Shown here one piece after another: positions 4,254 to 5,778 of a stretch of 5,778 bases of DNA. Source of the stretch: an uncultured Woeseiaceae bacterium. Its GTDB lineage: Bacteria; Pseudomonadota; Gammaproteobacteria; Woeseiales; Woeseiaceae. The first letter of the stretch is position 1. The number at the start of each line of letters is the position of its first letter. The stretch spans positions 1 to 5,778 of the forward strand of contig CAMYMP010000064.1 in assembly GCA_947259435.1 (NCBI GenBank). Reading direction: 5' to 3'. The notes under the pieces were generated by a model. That model was not told where the DNA came from and did not search any database. It saw only the letters and a list, made by a program, of their open reading frames with translations. The position numbers and the translations under genes were made by a program.

Positions 4254-5778
4254 TCAGTGGTCTCTACGCGAGCTGCTGCGCGATTTTGAGCTGCGCGACT
4301 GTGAGCTGCGTGCAGCGCGTTCCGAACTCCTCGACCGATTTGATTGCGCATTGCTTGGTCTGGGCGCCGACTGTCTCGACTGCGCTACCTTCGGCTGCGA
4401 CTGTCGTTGATATGTGGCCTTGCGTTGCGACTGTCGTTGATGCGTGGCCCTGGGTTGCGACTGTTGTCGCGGGTTTGCGGTTCGCTGTGACTGCCTTGGC
4501 TGCGACTGTCTTGCCGGAGCAAAACCGGCCCGCGATTCGCGCCGCTTGACTTCCCTGACCTGCGATTCGCGAACGAAGGTCTGTTTCGGCTGTACTTGTT
4601 TGCGCTGCGTTTGCCGGGCCTGCGTTTGTCGCGGTTGCGTGGACGGTCTTACGGTGCTTTCTCTTGAGGAGTTCCGCGGCGCCACTTGCTCGCGACCGCG
4701 CGTTTCCTGCCTGAATCTGGTGGTGTCAGACCGTGACCGATCGTTGCGTCTCGCAGAAGGCTCGCTGGTACGGTCGCGAAACTGTATCTCCGGCCGGCGC
4801 GAATTCCGGCGGACGTCCTGACTCCGGTCTCTGCGAGACTCGATATCGCGCGATACCCTTGGCGTGCTGTTCGAGCCGGCGAAAGAATTCCGTTTGCGCG
4901 TAGACTGCGTGTCCCGATTTGGGTAATAGCGCGTACGCGTGACGCGTTGATCGGATGAGCGTACGGTCCGCCGCAGGTTCGGCAGCCAGCGGTCGCCATG
5001 CCGGTAGCGGTCGTAATAGCCACGATTATGGTGTCTTACATAGACGTTGTTGTAGACATGAATATCCGGCCGCCGGTACCACCAGCGATTCCAGTAGTGA
5101 CGGCCGTAATACGGGTGCCCGAAATAGCTGTGATGGAAGACATTCAGATGATGAGAATGCCAGCCGATCGCAAAGGCTGTTGTAACACCCCAGAAGTAAT
5201 TGTGATGAAACGCGTGGTATTCGGGGTACGGATAGTAGTAAACCGGATACGCCCGCGGATAGTAGTAGTAGACCGGTCTCGGCTGGTAAACGACAACGCG
5301 TTCCGGCTCGTAGTAAGGCACGTAGATCACGTCTTCCTCAACCGGCGTTATCTGGATCGTTCCGCCTTCATTGGCGACAACCTGGTAGTCATCGCTTTTC
5401 AGGTTACCGGCTGCGTAGGCCCGGTCACGAAACAGCTCGATGGCCGAAATGACGTCTGCCTGCTGTGCGACGACCGCTTCGCCGAGTCGCCAGGTCCAGT
5501 CCAGATCTTCGTTGAGTAATTCGACAACTTCCGGGTAGTTTGTCAGTGCCACGACGGAATCGTCCCAATCCTCATCCGGCTCGAGCGAGGGGTCGCTTTC
5601 GAGGGCTTCGAGAAATCGAGCCGCTTCAACGATCTGCAGCGGGAATGTCGAGGCGGGCAGAACGACTGCCAGCAGGTCATCGGGATACAGCGCAATTGGA
5701 CCGACTAGCTCGGCGAGTTCCTCTGCCGATGCCGTTGGCAGCTCCTCCATTTCCTCTATCTCGGCCACGGCTACCTGT
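4254..5778 (-). CDS. DUF3300 domain-containing exported protein (YacH-like), 5' end cut by window edge
   Basis: The frame stays open to the right edge, reading Gln-Val-Ala before the GTG at 5766-5768. The visible 507 residues are probably the mature part, with the signal peptide outside the window. Counting from the GTG codon, residues 17-160 are the DUF3300 domain: LVGPIALYPDDLLAVVLPAST, then LTNYPEVVELLNEDLDWT, AVVAQQADVISAIELFRDRAY, and a QITPVEEDVIYVPYYEP strand. Residues 150-262 are extremely rich in Tyr, His, Trp and Pro, with a hydrophobic patch FWGVTTAFAIGW. From about 263 to the end is a low-complexity Arg/Ser/Gln tail with few acidic residues, including RQSQ-type repeats, ending RSSSRRDH. 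The acidic N-terminus against a strongly basic tail suggests binding to an anionic partner such as cell-surface polymer or nucleic acid. Function of the family is unknown. Gene-family call is firm. Confidence 0.93.
   Translation of the reverse strand, partial: QVAVAEIEEMEELPTASAEELAELVGPIALYPDDLLAVVLPASTFPLQIVEAARFLEALESDPSLEPDEDWDDSVVALTNYPEVVELLNEDLDWTWRLGEAVVAQQADVISAIELFRDRAYAAGNLKSDDYQVVANEGGTIQITPVEEDVIYVPYYEPERVVVYQPRPVYYYYPRAYPVYYYPYPEYHAFHHNYFWGVTTAFAIGWHSHHLNVFHHSYFGHPYYGRHYWNRWWYRRPDIHVYNNVYVRHHNRGYYDRYRHGDRWLPNLRRTVRSSDQRVTRTRYYPNRDTQSTRKRNSFAGSNSTPRVSRDIESRRDRSQDVRRNSRRPEIQFRDRTSEPSARRNDRSRSDTTRFRQETRGREQVAPRNSSRESTVRPSTQPRQTQARQTQRKQVQPKQTFVRESQVREVKRRESRAGFAPARQSQPRQSQRTANPRQQSQPRATHQRQSQRKATYQRQSQPKVAQSRQSAPRPSNAQSNRSRSSERAARSSQSRSSKSRSSSRRDH
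4396..4466 (-). repeat. 30-bp in-frame tandem repeat in the DUF3300 tail
   Basis: About 2.4 copies of a 30-bp unit start at 4396, 4426 and 4456, each opening with TTGCGACTGT or TGCGACTGTCGTTGAT on the plus strand. Read in the gene frame, they give ten-residue units such as RKATYQRQSQ and PRATHQRQSQ. Degenerate RQSQ/RQTQ units continue upstream in the protein to about base 4640, so the tail seems to have grown by repeat duplication. The unit is a multiple of three, so copy-number change would alter tail length without a frameshift. Confidence 0.75.

Noticed and set aside
4396..4466. Short tandem repeats considered as a CRISPR-like or iteron array
   Set aside because: Units are contiguous with no spacers, lie in frame inside a coding region, and translate as a ten-residue protein repeat.
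4444..4821. Cysteine-rich plus-strand frame with many CxC pairs, superficially metallothionein-like
   Set aside because: It is the complement of Arg/Gln/Ser codons in the DUF3300 tail; TGCGACTGT on the plus strand is simply antisense RQSQ repeats.

Overview
The window looks like a chromosomal or accessory stretch of a moderately GC-rich proteobacterium, most likely a gammaproteobacterium. That guess rests on family content (a DUF4389 membrane protein, a DUF3300/YacH-like exported protein, a lipoprotein M19 dipeptidase) and on strong GGAG/AAGGAG ribosome binding sites. I cannot name a genus. No rRNA, tRNA, CRISPR array, transposase or insertion sequence is visible.

Layout, left to right. Bases 1-1098 (minus strand) hold most of a secreted lipoprotein dipeptidase of the M19 (renal dipeptidase-like) family, cut by the left edge. 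A short divergent intergenic region with a 13-bp palindrome separates it from a plus-strand DUF4389 membrane protein (1215-1553). Meeting that gene tail to tail, with two bases between, is a minus-strand two-gene cassette. It encodes a ribbon-helix-helix (RHH) DNA-binding protein and a ParC-like plasmid-partition-associated small protein, translationally coupled by an 8-base overlap and preceded by a palindrome-rich, possibly leaderless promoter. Divergent from it, 2112-2549 encodes an unrecognised membrane-anchored coiled-coil protein, followed by a 34-residue one-helix membrane protein (2647-2751) with a good ribosome binding site.

The second regulated unit starts at 2991. It is a two-helix membrane protein with an SPFH/Band 7 domain, followed 22 bases later by a 57-residue Arc-like RHH protein and then by a 47-residue single-helix or lipoprotein-like peptide. 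Upstream of the SPFH gene are two perfect TGATATCA palindromes and a degenerate third, all at 11-bp spacing. This is a strong candidate operator for the RHH protein encoded in the same operon. The right end (4254-5778, minus strand) is the body of a DUF3300 protein with a Tyr/His-rich middle and a long basic Arg/Gln/Ser tail containing an in-frame 30-bp tandem repeat. Its signal peptide and start lie beyond the right edge.

The most interesting content is the pair of compact RHH-controlled cassettes (RHH plus ParC-like; SPFH plus RHH plus small membrane peptide), each with its own palindromic control region, about 1 kb apart. Both look autoregulated. What the SPFH unit does is unknown from sequence alone.
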